Shown one piece after another: positions 1 through 7,416 of a stretch of 64,000 nt of DNA. Within the stretch, counting starts at the first letter, position 1, and each line of letters opens with the position of its first letter. This DNA comes from Flavobacterium acetivorans. GTDB taxonomy: Bacteria; Bacteroidota; Bacteroidia; Flavobacteriales; Flavobacteriaceae. Below the pieces are notes generated by a model. That model saw only the letters and a program-made list of their open reading frames with translations, was not told the DNA's origin and did not search any database. The DNA lies in the NCBI RefSeq assembly GCF_020911885.1, contig NZ_CP087132.1:1364001-1428000 (forward strand), written 5' to 3'. The position numbers were made by a program, and so were the translations under genes.

Positions 1-609
1 ATTTTCATCGGCGGAAGCTTGGTTACCACTACTATTCTTGACGAATTAATTTTAAAGATAAAACAAAATTGTCTTTTGCCAATCGTACTCTTTCCGGGAA
101 ATCCTTCGCAAATTTCGGACAAAGCCGATGCGATTTTGTTTCTGTCATTGATCTCGGGAAGAAATCCCGATTATTTGATAGAACATCAGGTAAAAGCGGC
201 ACCCATTTTGAGGCAAACTAGTCTTGAAATAATTCCTACCGGATATGTTTTGATAGAAAGCGGCGGAGAAACTGCCGTTGAAAGAATTAGCAAAACAAAA
301 CCTTTAGACAGAAATAATTCGGATTTGGTTTTGGCAACCGCTCAAGCCGGAGAAATGCTTGGTAATAAATTAATTTATCTGGAAGCCGGAAGCGGTGCCC
401 AACAGGCAATTCCTTTAGAAATGGTTGGATTAGTTTCTAAAAATATAGGAATCCCCTTAATTGTTGGAGGCGGAATCGTAAATTTGCGCGAAATTCAAAA
501 TGCCTATGAAGCGGGAGCTGATTTAGTGGTCATTGGGACGGCTTTTGAAAATGACATGAATTTTTTTGATTTTAGAATAGCGGAGCAATCAAAAAGCAGC
601 ATTCGTTAA
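1..609 (+). CDS. Geranylgeranylglyceryl/heptaprenylglyceryl phosphate synthase, 5' partial
   Basis: This protein joins a polyprenyl diphosphate to glycerol-1-phosphate (PcrB/GGGPS family, TIM barrel). The reading frame is open to the first base, where it reads IFIGGSLVTT, the conserved segment after the first catalytic strand, so the gene begins before the window and the TTG at 19 is not its start. Further family signatures are LFPG, SLISGRNPDYLIEHQ, YLEAGSGA (phosphate loop), VGGGI and the final GADLVVIGTAFE. About 202 residues are visible; full-length members have roughly 235-250, so some 35-45 residues are missing. The bacteroidetal enzyme is known to make ether lipid precursors in vitro; its role in the cell is less clear. 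pnuC follows after 37 bp and may be cotranscribed. Confidence 0.9.
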   Translation: MFIGGSLVTTTILDELILKIKQNCLLPIVLFPGNPSQISDKADAILFLSLISGRNPDYLIEHQVKAAPILRQTSLEIIPTGYVLIESGGETAVERISKTKPLDRNNSDLVLATAQAGEMLGNKLIYLEAGSGAQQAIPLEMVGLVSKNIGIPLIVGGGIVNLREIQNAYEAGADLVVIGTAFENDMNFFDFRIAEQSKSSIR

Positions 610-646
610 TTTTTTATCACTATTTGAAATTTAAATATGAACTAAA

Positions 647-1270
647 ATGATAGAATTTTTTCTAGATGCTTACAAGAATGCCTCAATTACTCAAATCATA
701 TTGGAGTTTGTTGTTTTTGTATTCGGAATTTTAAGTGTTTGGTTTGCCAAAAAAGAGAATATTTGGGTTTACCCAACGGGATTGATTGCAACAGTTATTT
801 CGGTTTATTTGCTTTTTGTTGCTGGTTATCTGGGTGATATGATGATTAATGGCTATTTCTCTATTATGAGTATTTATGGCTGGTATAAATGGGGTCGCAA
901 AGTAAATGATACCGAAGAATTGCCTATAACAAGAACAAATACCAAAGAAAAAGCCATTGGAATTTTATTGTTTTTTATTACAGTTTTAGTGGTTTTTGGG
1001 ATATACAAATGGTTCGATTACGAGATTCATAAGGAAAATTATTTAGACATTATTGCCTCGGGAATATTTTTTACCGGAATGTGGTTTATGGCTAACAAGA
1101 AAATCGAAAACTGGACACTTTGGATAATCGGTGATATAATTGTGACTCCTTTGTATGCTTATCGTGGACTGGGAATGTTATCTTTGCAATATTTAATTTT
1201 TACAATAATGGCTATTTCGGCCTATTTAGAATGGAGAAAAATCTTAAACAAAAGCAATCCGCAATTATAA
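647..1270 (+). CDS. pnuC: PnuC-family vitamin transporter (nicotinamide riboside, possibly thiamine)
   Basis: Inner-membrane facilitator of the PnuC family, 207 residues with about seven hydrophobic segments. Family features are the early GILSVWFAKKENIWVYPTG stretch, the central YGWYKWGR and the last helices starting NWTLWIIGDIIVTPLY. PnuC proteins let nicotinamide riboside enter and rely on a cytosolic kinase to trap it. The next gene starts inside this one (40-bp overlap) and has a ribosylnicotinamide-kinase-like domain, which supports nicotinamide riboside. The alternative is PnuT, a thiamine-carrying relative known from Bacteroidetes; a TPP-riboswitch-controlled receptor lies 2.8 kb downstream. 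The substrate cannot be settled from sequence alone. Confidence 0.85.
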   Translation: MIEFFLDAYKNASITQIILEFVVFVFGILSVWFAKKENIWVYPTGLIATVISVYLLFVAGYLGDMMINGYFSIMSIYGWYKWGRKVNDTEELPITRTNTKEKAIGILLFFITVLVVFGIYKWFDYEIHKENYLDIIASGIFFTGMWFMANKKIENWTLWIIGDIIVTPLYAYRGLGMLSLQYLIFTIMAISAYLEWRKILNKSNPQL

Positions 1271-3345
1271 AAATCGCTTTGTTTGGTCCTGAAAGCACCG
1301 GCAAAACGACATTGGCAAAACAACTCGCTGGACATTATAAAACGGCTTGGGCTCCTGAATTTGCAAGGGAATATCTTCAAGAGAAATGGGATAAGAGCCA
1401 GCTTATTTGTGATGTAAATGATATGTTGCCTATTGCTTATGGTCAAACGCAATTGGAAAACGAAAAGCTGTCGATCGCCAATAAATACCTTTTTTGCGAT
1501 ACTAATTTATTGGTGACTAAGGTGTTTTCGGAAGTTTATTATAACTATTGTGATCCTTTGCTGGACAAAGCGGCTCAGGAACACGAATACGATTTGTTTT
1601 TTCTGACAGATATTGATGTTCCTTGGGAAAAAGATGATTTAAGAGATACAGCCGAAGGACGAGAAAACGTTTTTGAAGTTTTCAAGCAATCATTGATTGA
1701 TAATAAAAAACCTTTTATTACTCTTTCGGGAGATCAAAAATTGAGATTGAATACGGCAATTTCTATTACTGATGATTTAACTAAAGCGAAAGAATTGGGA
1801 TTTTCTTCGCTTGATTTTGTTCAGATTTATACTCGTGGAATTTCAATAGAGAAGATTCAAAAACAATTGCAATTCCTTCAAAACGGAATCTCCAAAACAC
1901 TGTTGGTACAGCCGGCAACCTTATATAATGGGATTTTGAAACTTTCTGAAACGGATTTTATAGAAAGGGCAGCTTTTTTTGATGCCAATAAACAATCCCT
2001 AAATCTGCTGAAATTTGTTCCTGCTTCGGGTGCAGCCACAAGGATGTTCAAGTTTTTGATTGCTTTTTTAAATGAATTTGATATTAATAATGAAACTATC
2101 AATGCTTATATCAATCGAAAAAAAGACAGCGAATTGTCGATTTTTATTGTCGCTATGGAGAAGTTTCCGTTTTTTGAGGCAATTGATAGAAAGCTAAGAG
2201 AAGAATTTCCAAGTTTTGATGCTTTGGAAAACGACTATAAGAATTATTATTTTATAAAATTCCTCTTGTCTTCGGATTATTTTGATTTTGCCAATAAACC
2301 AAAAGGGATTTTGCCTTTTCATAAATATGCAACCAATATTGCCACACCAATAGAGGAGCATTTGTACGAATGTAGTTATTATGGCAGTTCTAATGGGCAA
2401 TCTCATCTGCATTTTACCGTTTCTGAGGCGCATCAAGATCAATTTGAGAGCATAATCAATTCGATAAAAGCTAAGGTGGAAGAGGAATCTAAAACGGCAA
2501 TAAATGTATCTTACTCCTATCAGGATAAAAGTACCGATACGCTGGCTGTTGATCTGGAAAATAAGCCGTTTAGAGACGATGAAGGCCAACTGGTTTTTAG
2601 ACCGGGAGGACATGGCGCTCTCATTGAGAATTTGAATAAATTAAATGCTGAGGTCATTTTTATAAAAAACATTGACAATGTTATTCATGATAACAACGAG
2701 AAAAATGCGTTGTATAAAAAGGCTTTGGCGGGGATATTGGTTGGATTACAGCAGCAAATTTTTAGTTATTTGAAGCTAATGGATCAAAATTCGATAAATG
2801 AAGAACAAGTTGAAGGAATTAGGGTTTTCTTAGAAACGAAATTAAATGTAGAAATGGAAGCGGGTTTTGATGCCTTGGCTTTGGAAAATAAAATTAAATT
2901 TGTCAACAATGCTTTAAATAGACCCATTCGAGTTTGTGGAATGGTGAAGAATGAAGGAGAACCCGGAGGTGGACCGTTTTGGGTCAGGAATGAGGATAAT
3001 ACAGTTTCACTTCAGATTGTAGAATCCTCGCAAGTGGATTTGAATGATGAAAATCAAGCCAAGATTCTTGCTGATGCCACCCATTTTAACCCTGTTGATC
3101 TTGTTTGCGGAATCAAAAATTACAAAAACGAAAAGTTTGATTTATTGCAGTTTGTAAATCACAATAGCGGTTTTATTGTTGAAAAAAACAGTTCGGGAAA
3201 ATGTATTAAAGCCTATGAATTACCAGGTTTGTGGAATGGAGCTATGGCAAATTGGCTGACAGTTTTTGTCGAAGTGCCTTTGATTACTTTTAATCCCGTA
3301 AAAACGGTAAACGATTTATTGAAACCAGCACATCAATCACATTAA
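1231..3345 (+). CDS. NadR-like ribosylnicotinamide kinase domain fused to DUF4301
   Basis: A 704-residue protein with two parts. Residues 12-185 form a P-loop kinase like the C-terminal domain of NadR: Walker A GPESTGKTT at 19-27, then WAPEFAREYL, and FCDTNLLVTKVFSEVYY, LTDIDVPWEKDDLRD as in ribosylnicotinamide kinases. No adenylyltransferase domain is present. Residues from about 195 to the end match DUF4301, with KFVPASGAATRMFK, LPFHKY, HLHFTVSEAH and FRPGGHGALIENLN; its function is unknown, although the GAATRM and PGGHGAL stretches look like nucleotide or sugar-phosphate handling loops. The frame is continuous with no stop at the junction. The ATG at 1231 lies within pnuC, and no later methionine precedes Walker A, so translational coupling to pnuC is likely. 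Confidence 0.8.
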   Translation: MEKNLKQKQSAIIKIALFGPESTGKTTLAKQLAGHYKTAWAPEFAREYLQEKWDKSQLICDVNDMLPIAYGQTQLENEKLSIANKYLFCDTNLLVTKVFSEVYYNYCDPLLDKAAQEHEYDLFFLTDIDVPWEKDDLRDTAEGRENVFEVFKQSLIDNKKPFITLSGDQKLRLNTAISITDDLTKAKELGFSSLDFVQIYTRGISIEKIQKQLQFLQNGISKTLLVQPATLYNGILKLSETDFIERAAFFDANKQSLNLLKFVPASGAATRMFKFLIAFLNEFDINNETINAYINRKKDSELSIFIVAMEKFPFFEAIDRKLREEFPSFDALENDYKNYYFIKFLLSSDYFDFANKPKGILPFHKYATNIATPIEEHLYECSYYGSSNGQSHLHFTVSEAHQDQFESIINSIKAKVEEESKTAINVSYSYQDKSTDTLAVDLENKPFRDDEGQLVFRPGGHGALIENLNKLNAEVIFIKNIDNVIHDNNEKNALYKKALAGILVGLQQQIFSYLKLMDQNSINEEQVEGIRVFLETKLNVEMEAGFDALALENKIKFVNNALNRPIRVCGMVKNEGEPGGGPFWVRNEDNTVSLQIVESSQVDLNDENQAKILADATHFNPVDLVCGIKNYKNEKFDLLQFVNHNSGFIVEKNSSGKCIKAYELPGLWNGAMANWLTVFVEVPLITFNPVKTVNDLLKPAHQSH

Positions 3346-3370
3346 TCTAACTGAAATAAATTCAGTCTAA

Positions 3371-3775
3371 ATGGAAACGCATAAAATAATATCTGAGTTA
3401 CAGTATAAGGCTGTTCGAAGCAGTGGAGCTGGTGGACAAAATGTGAACAAAGTTGCATCAAAGGTGGTTTTGACTTTTGATTTAAAACAATCTCAGGCAT
3501 TGTCCGAAGAAGAAAAGTTACTGTTGCAAACGAATTTGGCTTCAAGATTAACCTCTGATTTGATCTTAATATTAAATTGTGATGAGAACCGCAGTCAGCT
3601 TAAAAATAAAGAAATTGTTACGAAGCGTTTTTTGGAATTGATCAAAAAAGGATTGCTGGTTCCTAAAGAAAGAAAAGCAACCAAGATACCAAAATCAGCC
3701 ATTAGAAAGCGAATTAAGGACAAAAAGAATATTTCTCAAACCAAGCTAAACCGCAGAAAACCAGATTTAAATTGA
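3371..3775 (+). CDS. arfB: ArfB-type peptidyl-tRNA hydrolase / release-factor-like protein
   Basis: Rescues stalled ribosomes by hydrolysing peptidyl-tRNA without a stop codon. The 134-residue protein has the class I release factor catalytic loop SSGAGGQNVNK with GGQ at residues 21-23, no codon-recognition domains, and a strongly basic C-terminal tail (KERKATKIPKSAIRKRIKDKK) that in ArfB/YaeJ enters the mRNA channel. Length matches ArfB (about 140). It lies 25 bp after the kinase-DUF4301 gene and is probably the last gene of that transcription unit, before the TPP riboswitch. Confidence 0.9.
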   Translation: METHKIISELQYKAVRSSGAGGQNVNKVASKVVLTFDLKQSQALSEEEKLLLQTNLASRLTSDLILILNCDENRSQLKNKEIVTKRFLELIKKGLLVPKERKATKIPKSAIRKRIKDKKNISQTKLNRRKPDLN

Positions 3776-3848
3776 TAGTGTTTTCTGGAATGGAATTATT
3801 TTTTTTAAATCTAAGGGATAAACAATCTGAATATCTAAAAATCTTTTC

Positions 3849-3856
3849 TAAATTTG
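3849..3856 (+). promoter_or_regulatory. Promoter -7 element of the thiamine receptor transcript
   Basis: TAAATTTG fits the Bacteroidetes -7 consensus TAnnTTTG. It ends six bases before the first paired bases of the TPP aptamer, so transcription would start just at the riboswitch. No clear -33 TTG is seen at the proper distance. Confidence 0.6.
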
Positions 3857-3861
3857 CCGCG

Positions 3862-3934
3862 TCTCAAAGGGGTGCTCTAAATAACGAGCTGAGATTATAC
3901 CCAACGAACCTGAGCAAGTAATGTTGCTAAGGGA
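3862..3934 (+). promoter_or_regulatory. TPP riboswitch (THI element)
   Basis: The conserved pieces of the thiamine pyrophosphate aptamer occur in order: GGGGTGCT, then GCTGAGATTATACCC (pyrimidine-sensing arm), GAACCTGA, GTAATGTTGCTAAGGGA (pyrophosphate-sensing arm). P1 can form from 3862-3865 with 3931-3934. After the aptamer, 3939-3946 pairs with 3969-3976 (ATGACAAA/TTTGTCAT), and 4026-4044 can form a small CGTAA/TTACG hairpin touching the start codon. No T-rich terminator follows, so control is more likely at translation, as is usual outside Firmicutes. The controlled gene is the TonB-dependent receptor starting at 4044. Confidence 0.92.
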
Positions 3935-4043
3935 AAAAATGACAAAAACGTAGCGTGCACACTATCTATTTGTCATAGGAAACAATCATTTATTAATTTA
4001 ACAAAAAGAATAATTCCCCCTTTTATTCGTAATTTTTTTACGG

Positions 4044-6263
4044 ATGAATACTTTATTTTACAAAAAGAGCCAAGAGCCAAAAAGCAAGAACCCAAACAGT
4101 TCAATTCGAGTATTTTTTATACTTTTCATTTTTCACTTTTCACTTTTCACTTTTTCACAAGTCAAAGACACGACCAAAGTCAATCAGCTCGATGCCGTTT
4201 TGGTTTCGGCAGTTCGTGCCAGCACAAAAACACCGGTAAGTTTTAGCAACCTCGATAAAAAAGAGATTAAATTTCGAAATTTAGGACAAGATATTCCTAT
4301 TTTGATGACTTTTTTACCATCTGTAGTTACGACTAGTGATGCCGGAAATGGAGTAGGTTACACAGGGATTCGTGTCCGTGGTAGCGATGCAACCAGAGTC
4401 AATGTAACTATTAATGGGATTCCTTACAATGATTCCGAAAGTCATGGGACTTTTTGGGTAAACATGCCAGATTTTGCTTCTTCGATAGAAAGTTTGCAGT
4501 TGCAGCGTGGTGTGGGAACTTCGACTAATGGTGCTGGAGCTTTTGGAGCGAGTTTGAATATGTTGACGGATTCTTTTGCCAAGGAAAGCAATGGGGAAAT
4601 CTCTAATTCTTTTGGAAGTTTCAATACCAGAAAGCATACTGTAAAATTCAGTACCGGATTAATTGATGATCATTTTGAATTAGCAGGTCGAGTATCTGCT
4701 CTTAAGTCAGATGGCTATATTGACAGGGCTTTTTCTGATTTGAAATCCTATTTCTTGCAAGGAACTTATGTGGGTAAAGCCACTTTAATAAAAGCGTTGG
4801 CTTTTGGAGGAATGGAGAAAACGTATCAGTCTTGGAACGGTTTGGAAGATTTGGATAAACTAAAAAATGACCGAACCTACAATACTGCAGGAATGTATAC
4901 CGATGAATTTGGGAACACTCGTTTTTATGACAATGAAACCGATAATTACCAGCAAGACCATTATCAGTTGCATTGGAATGAAAAAGTGGCTGAAAATTGG
5001 AACACGAATTTGGCTTTTCATTACACCAAAGGAAAAGGCTATTATGAGAATTACAAAGAAGATGCGAAATTTTCGGCTTATGGTTTAACTCCAATTGTTA
5101 TTAATGGAGCCATAATTAATAGAACTGATTTAATTCGTCAAAAATGGCTGGACAATGATTTTTATGGAACCACTTTTTCGGCTAATTACAAAGACGAAAA
5201 ATTGGATGTGATTTTTGGCGGTGGATACAACAAATACGAAGGAGCTCATTTTGGGAAAATAATCTGGGCGCGTTATGCTTCACAAAGTGAATTGGATGAT
5301 CGTTATTACGATGATTTCGCTTCAAGAACAGACGGGAATATTTTTGTGAAAGCCAATTATCAAATTGCCGAAAAGCTTAGTTTGTTTGGAGATTTGCAAC
5401 TTAGAAATGTGCATTATAAAGCAAATAGCGCAGAAGCAGGTTTAGTTAACGACAATTTTAATTTCTTTAACCCAAAAGCGGGTTTGAATTTTGAAATCAA
5501 CGCCAATAACGCTTTGTATTTTTCTTATGCCAGAGCGAATAGGGAGCCTAATAGAACCGATTATGAAAACGGTAGTCCAAGACCGGAGAAACTGAATGAT
5601 TTTGAATTAGGTTTGCGCCACGTTAGCTCAAAAGTAAAATTCAATGCCAATGTTTATTATATGGCCTACAAAGATCAATTGATTCTTACCGGAGCCTTAG
5701 ACGATGTTGGTGCTCCTGTTCGTGAAAATAGCGGAGACAGTTACCGTTTGGGTCTTGAGCTTGATGCTACAATTGCAATATTAGATAATTTGTTTATCAA
5801 ACCTAATGCGACAATAAGTACCAATAAAAACAAAGATTTTTTCTTTAAGAGAGATGGCGTTTTGACCGCCTTGGGAAATACAAATATTGCGTATTCACCT
5901 GATTTTATTGCCGGGAATATGGTGAACTTTTTACCAGTTAAAAATCTTCAAATATCGTTGTTGTCTAAATTTGTTGGAGAGCAATACATGGGTAACATAG
6001 ACTCAGATGGATCTAAGTTGAAATCCTATTTTGTAAATGATTTGAACGTTTCGTATGAATTTAAACCAAAGTCGGTTTTTAAATCAATATTGCTGTCTGC
6101 TTTGGTGAATAATATTTTTGACTATAAATACGTGTCTAATGGGTATTTCTATACTTATGATGATGATTATTCTAATCCGCCTGCTGTTACCACAATTGAA
6201 GGGGCAGGTTATTATCCGCAAGCCGGAATTAATTTCCTTGCCGGATTGACATTGAAGTTTTAA
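4044..6263 (+). CDS. TonB-dependent outer membrane receptor, probably for thiamine
   Basis: Gated outer-membrane transporter of 739 residues. After a phenylalanine-rich signal peptide ending near FSQ (about residue 40) come a plug domain (about 50-165: LVSAVRASTKTP, IRVRGSDATRVNVTINGIPYNDSESHG, LQRGVGTSTNGAGAFG) and a beta-barrel ending in LTLKF with the terminal aromatic needed for barrel insertion. No carboxypeptidase-like N-terminal extension is present. The TPP riboswitch in its leader implies a thiamine or thiamine-precursor substrate; THI-regulated receptors are known in Bacteroidetes. The only in-frame ATG before the signal peptide is 4044. The first 40 codons are built on short tandem repeats (see findings). 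It ends at a terminator shared with the convergent lipoprotein gene. Confidence 0.9.
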   Translation: MNTLFYKKSQEPKSKNPNSSIRVFFILFIFHFSLFTFSQVKDTTKVNQLDAVLVSAVRASTKTPVSFSNLDKKEIKFRNLGQDIPILMTFLPSVVTTSDAGNGVGYTGIRVRGSDATRVNVTINGIPYNDSESHGTFWVNMPDFASSIESLQLQRGVGTSTNGAGAFGASLNMLTDSFAKESNGEISNSFGSFNTRKHTVKFSTGLIDDHFELAGRVSALKSDGYIDRAFSDLKSYFLQGTYVGKATLIKALAFGGMEKTYQSWNGLEDLDKLKNDRTYNTAGMYTDEFGNTRFYDNETDNYQQDHYQLHWNEKVAENWNTNLAFHYTKGKGYYENYKEDAKFSAYGLTPIVINGAIINRTDLIRQKWLDNDFYGTTFSANYKDEKLDVIFGGGYNKYEGAHFGKIIWARYASQSELDDRYYDDFASRTDGNIFVKANYQIAEKLSLFGDLQLRNVHYKANSAEAGLVNDNFNFFNPKAGLNFEINANNALYFSYARANREPNRTDYENGSPRPEKLNDFELGLRHVSSKVKFNANVYYMAYKDQLILTGALDDVGAPVRENSGDSYRLGLELDATIAILDNLFIKPNATISTNKNKDFFFKRDGVLTALGNTNIAYSPDFIAGNMVNFLPVKNLQISLLSKFVGEQYMGNIDSDGSKLKSYFVNDLNVSYEFKPKSVFKSILLSALVNNIFDYKYVSNGYFYTYDDDYSNPPAVTTIEGAGYYPQAGINFLAGLTLKF
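4123..4158 (+). repeat. 7-bp tandem repeat inside a coding region
   Basis: Four 7-base units TTTTCAT, TTTTCAC, TTTTCAC, TTTTCAC followed by an 8-base TTTTTCAC. They lie in the signal-peptide codons of the TonB-dependent receptor. Shortly before, GAGCCAA is repeated twice (about 4066-4079). A gain or loss of one unit would shift the reading frame. Confidence 0.85.
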
Positions 6264-6282
6264 AGATAAGAATGTAAATAGT

Positions 6283-6320
6283 AAAAAAGGTTGAAAGTTT
6301 TAAACTTTCAACCTTTTTTA
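6283..6320. terminator. Bidirectional intrinsic terminator
   Basis: A near-perfect inverted repeat: the arm AAAAAAGGTTGAAAGTTT pairs with the copy that follows at once, so T-runs occur on both strands. It lies between the converging receptor gene and the Rieske-like lipoprotein gene and can serve both. Confidence 0.85.
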
Positions 6321-6323
6321 GTT

Positions 6324-6743
6324 TTAATTATAAACCCGCAGCACAGTTCCATTCACTTCAACCCTATATTGTTTTAAAGGATATTGCAATCCCGATTGAC
6401 TTAGACCTGTATATAAGCTATATTCAGATTTGTCGCAGGGACATACCAGATTGATTCCTTTTAAAGTCAAGTTAGTGCAGGAATCCAAGCTTTGATTAGG
6501 ACAGGCCGCATCAAAAGCATTGTAACCACTACCGGTATTAAAAACGTAAATACCTCTAGATCCTACGCCAGCTCCCGAGTAATAAATGGCATTTCCTGGA
6601 TAGGTAAGATTCTGATAAAAAGCCAAATTTAGATTTACCGAAAAACTATAATTAGGGATATATGGGTTTTTATTGTTAAAACCATTATCGCTACAGCCAA
6701 AAAAGAAAGGCACAATCAGGAGTAGGAGAAGGTGTTTTTTCAT
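6324..6743 (-). CDS. Rieske-fold lipoprotein lacking the histidine ligands
   Basis: A 139-residue lipoprotein: MKKHLLLLLIVPFFFGC gives signal peptidase II cleavage at Cys17. The C-terminal half follows the Rieske plan: NAFDAACPN corresponds to the first C-x-H box, LVCPCDKSEYSLYTG to the second C-x-x-H box, and QYPLKQYRVEVNGTVLRV to the last strands. The histidine of each box is replaced (Asn, Asp), so a normal 2Fe-2S Rieske cluster should not form. The cysteines may make disulfides instead. Its position is isolated: it converges on the receptor gene and diverges from greA. Function unknown. Confidence 0.75.
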   Translation of the reverse strand: MKKHLLLLLIVPFFFGCSDNGFNNKNPYIPNYSFSVNLNLAFYQNLTYPGNAIYYSGAGVGSRGIYVFNTGSGYNAFDAACPNQSLDSCTNLTLKGINLVCPCDKSEYSLYTGLSQSGLQYPLKQYRVEVNGTVLRVYN

Positions 6744-6774
6744 TTTTTAAAATAAATTAAAAGTATTAGTTAAA

Positions 6775-6782
6775 CAAATTTA
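6775..6782 (-). promoter_or_regulatory. Promoter -7 element of the Rieske-like lipoprotein
   Basis: On the minus strand the bases read TAAATTTG, a full match to TAnnTTTG, about 32 bp before the start codon at 6743. The -33 element is not clear. Confidence 0.5.
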
Positions 6783-6845
6783 ATTTATTTAACTTTGACT
6801 TATATATATGATTAACATATAATTTTAGACTAAAGAAAATAAAAG

Positions 6846-6853
6846 TATCTTTG
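6846..6853 (+). promoter_or_regulatory. Promoter -7 element of greA
   Basis: TATCTTTG matches TAnnTTTG. Transcription would start about 6858-6861, directly at the 5' arm of the hairpin at 6861-6886. Confidence 0.65.
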
Positions 6854-6860
6854 TGGAAAG

Positions 6861-6886
6861 AAATCCCGTCCTGATGGGATTTTTTC
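6861..6886 (+). terminator. Terminator-like hairpin in the greA leader
   Basis: AAATCCC pairs with GGGATTT around an 8-base loop and is followed by TTTC and more T-rich sequence. The upstream gene is divergent, so this does not end a neighbouring gene. It lies between the greA promoter and the greA start codon (6909) and may act as an attenuator or as a protective 5' stem. Confidence 0.6.
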
Positions 6887-6908
6887 TATTTAAATAAATG
6901 ACGAAACT

Positions 6909-7385
6909 ATGAGCGCAATATCTTATTACACCGCAGAAGGATTAAAAAAGTTAAGAGAAGAATTGGATTATTTGAAAAGTGTGATGCGTCCAAAAGCATC
7001 TGCTGATATAGCTGAGGCAAGAGATAAAGGAGATTTGTCAGAAAATGCAGAATATGATGCGGCAAAGGAAGCACAGGGAATGTTGGAGATGAGAATTGCC
7101 AAATTAGAGGAAATACATTCTAATGCAAGATTGATTGATGAAACGAACCTTGATCTTTCTAAGGTATTAGTCTTGTCTAGCGTGAAAATCAAAAATCAGG
7201 CTAATGGCATGGAAATGAAGTATACCTTGGTTGCCGAAAGTGAAGCTGACTTGAAAACCGGAAAGATATCCGTTACTTCTCCAATTGGGAAAGGTTTATT
7301 AGGGAAATCCATTGGTGAAGTTGCCGAAATTACGGTTCCAAACGGGGTTTTGAAATTTGAAATTCTAGAAATTTCCCGCGACTAA
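6909..7385 (+). CDS. greA: Transcription elongation factor GreA
   Basis: Binds the secondary channel of RNA polymerase and stimulates cleavage of backtracked RNA. The 158-residue protein has the N-terminal coiled coil (1-75) with the acidic tip GDLSENAEYDAAKE, where Asp42 and Glu45 are the residues that position the catalytic magnesium, and a C-terminal FKBP-like domain (PIGKGLLGKSIGEVAEITVPNG). Length is normal for GreA. The HIT gene follows after 31 bp, probably in the same transcript. The leader carries a terminator-like hairpin that suggests regulation by premature termination. Confidence 0.97.
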   Translation: MSAISYYTAEGLKKLREELDYLKSVMRPKASADIAEARDKGDLSENAEYDAAKEAQGMLEMRIAKLEEIHSNARLIDETNLDLSKVLVLSSVKIKNQANGMEMKYTLVAESEADLKTGKISVTSPIGKGLLGKSIGEVAEITVPNGVLKFEILEISRD

Positions 7386-7416
7386 TTATTAGTTTTTAAA
7401 AATTACAAAGTAAAAA

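Noticed and set aside
2194..2613. 139-codon frame antisense to the DUF4301 region
   Set aside because: A shadow frame of a well-supported gene, with no recognisable motif.
4123..4158. CRISPR-like array
   Set aside because: The repeats are 7 bp, directly adjacent and without spacers; they are a simple tandem repeat. No CRISPR array or cas gene was seen anywhere in the window.
4702..5094. 130-codon frame antisense to the TonB-dependent receptor
   Set aside because: Shadow frame; the receptor is unambiguous in the other strand.
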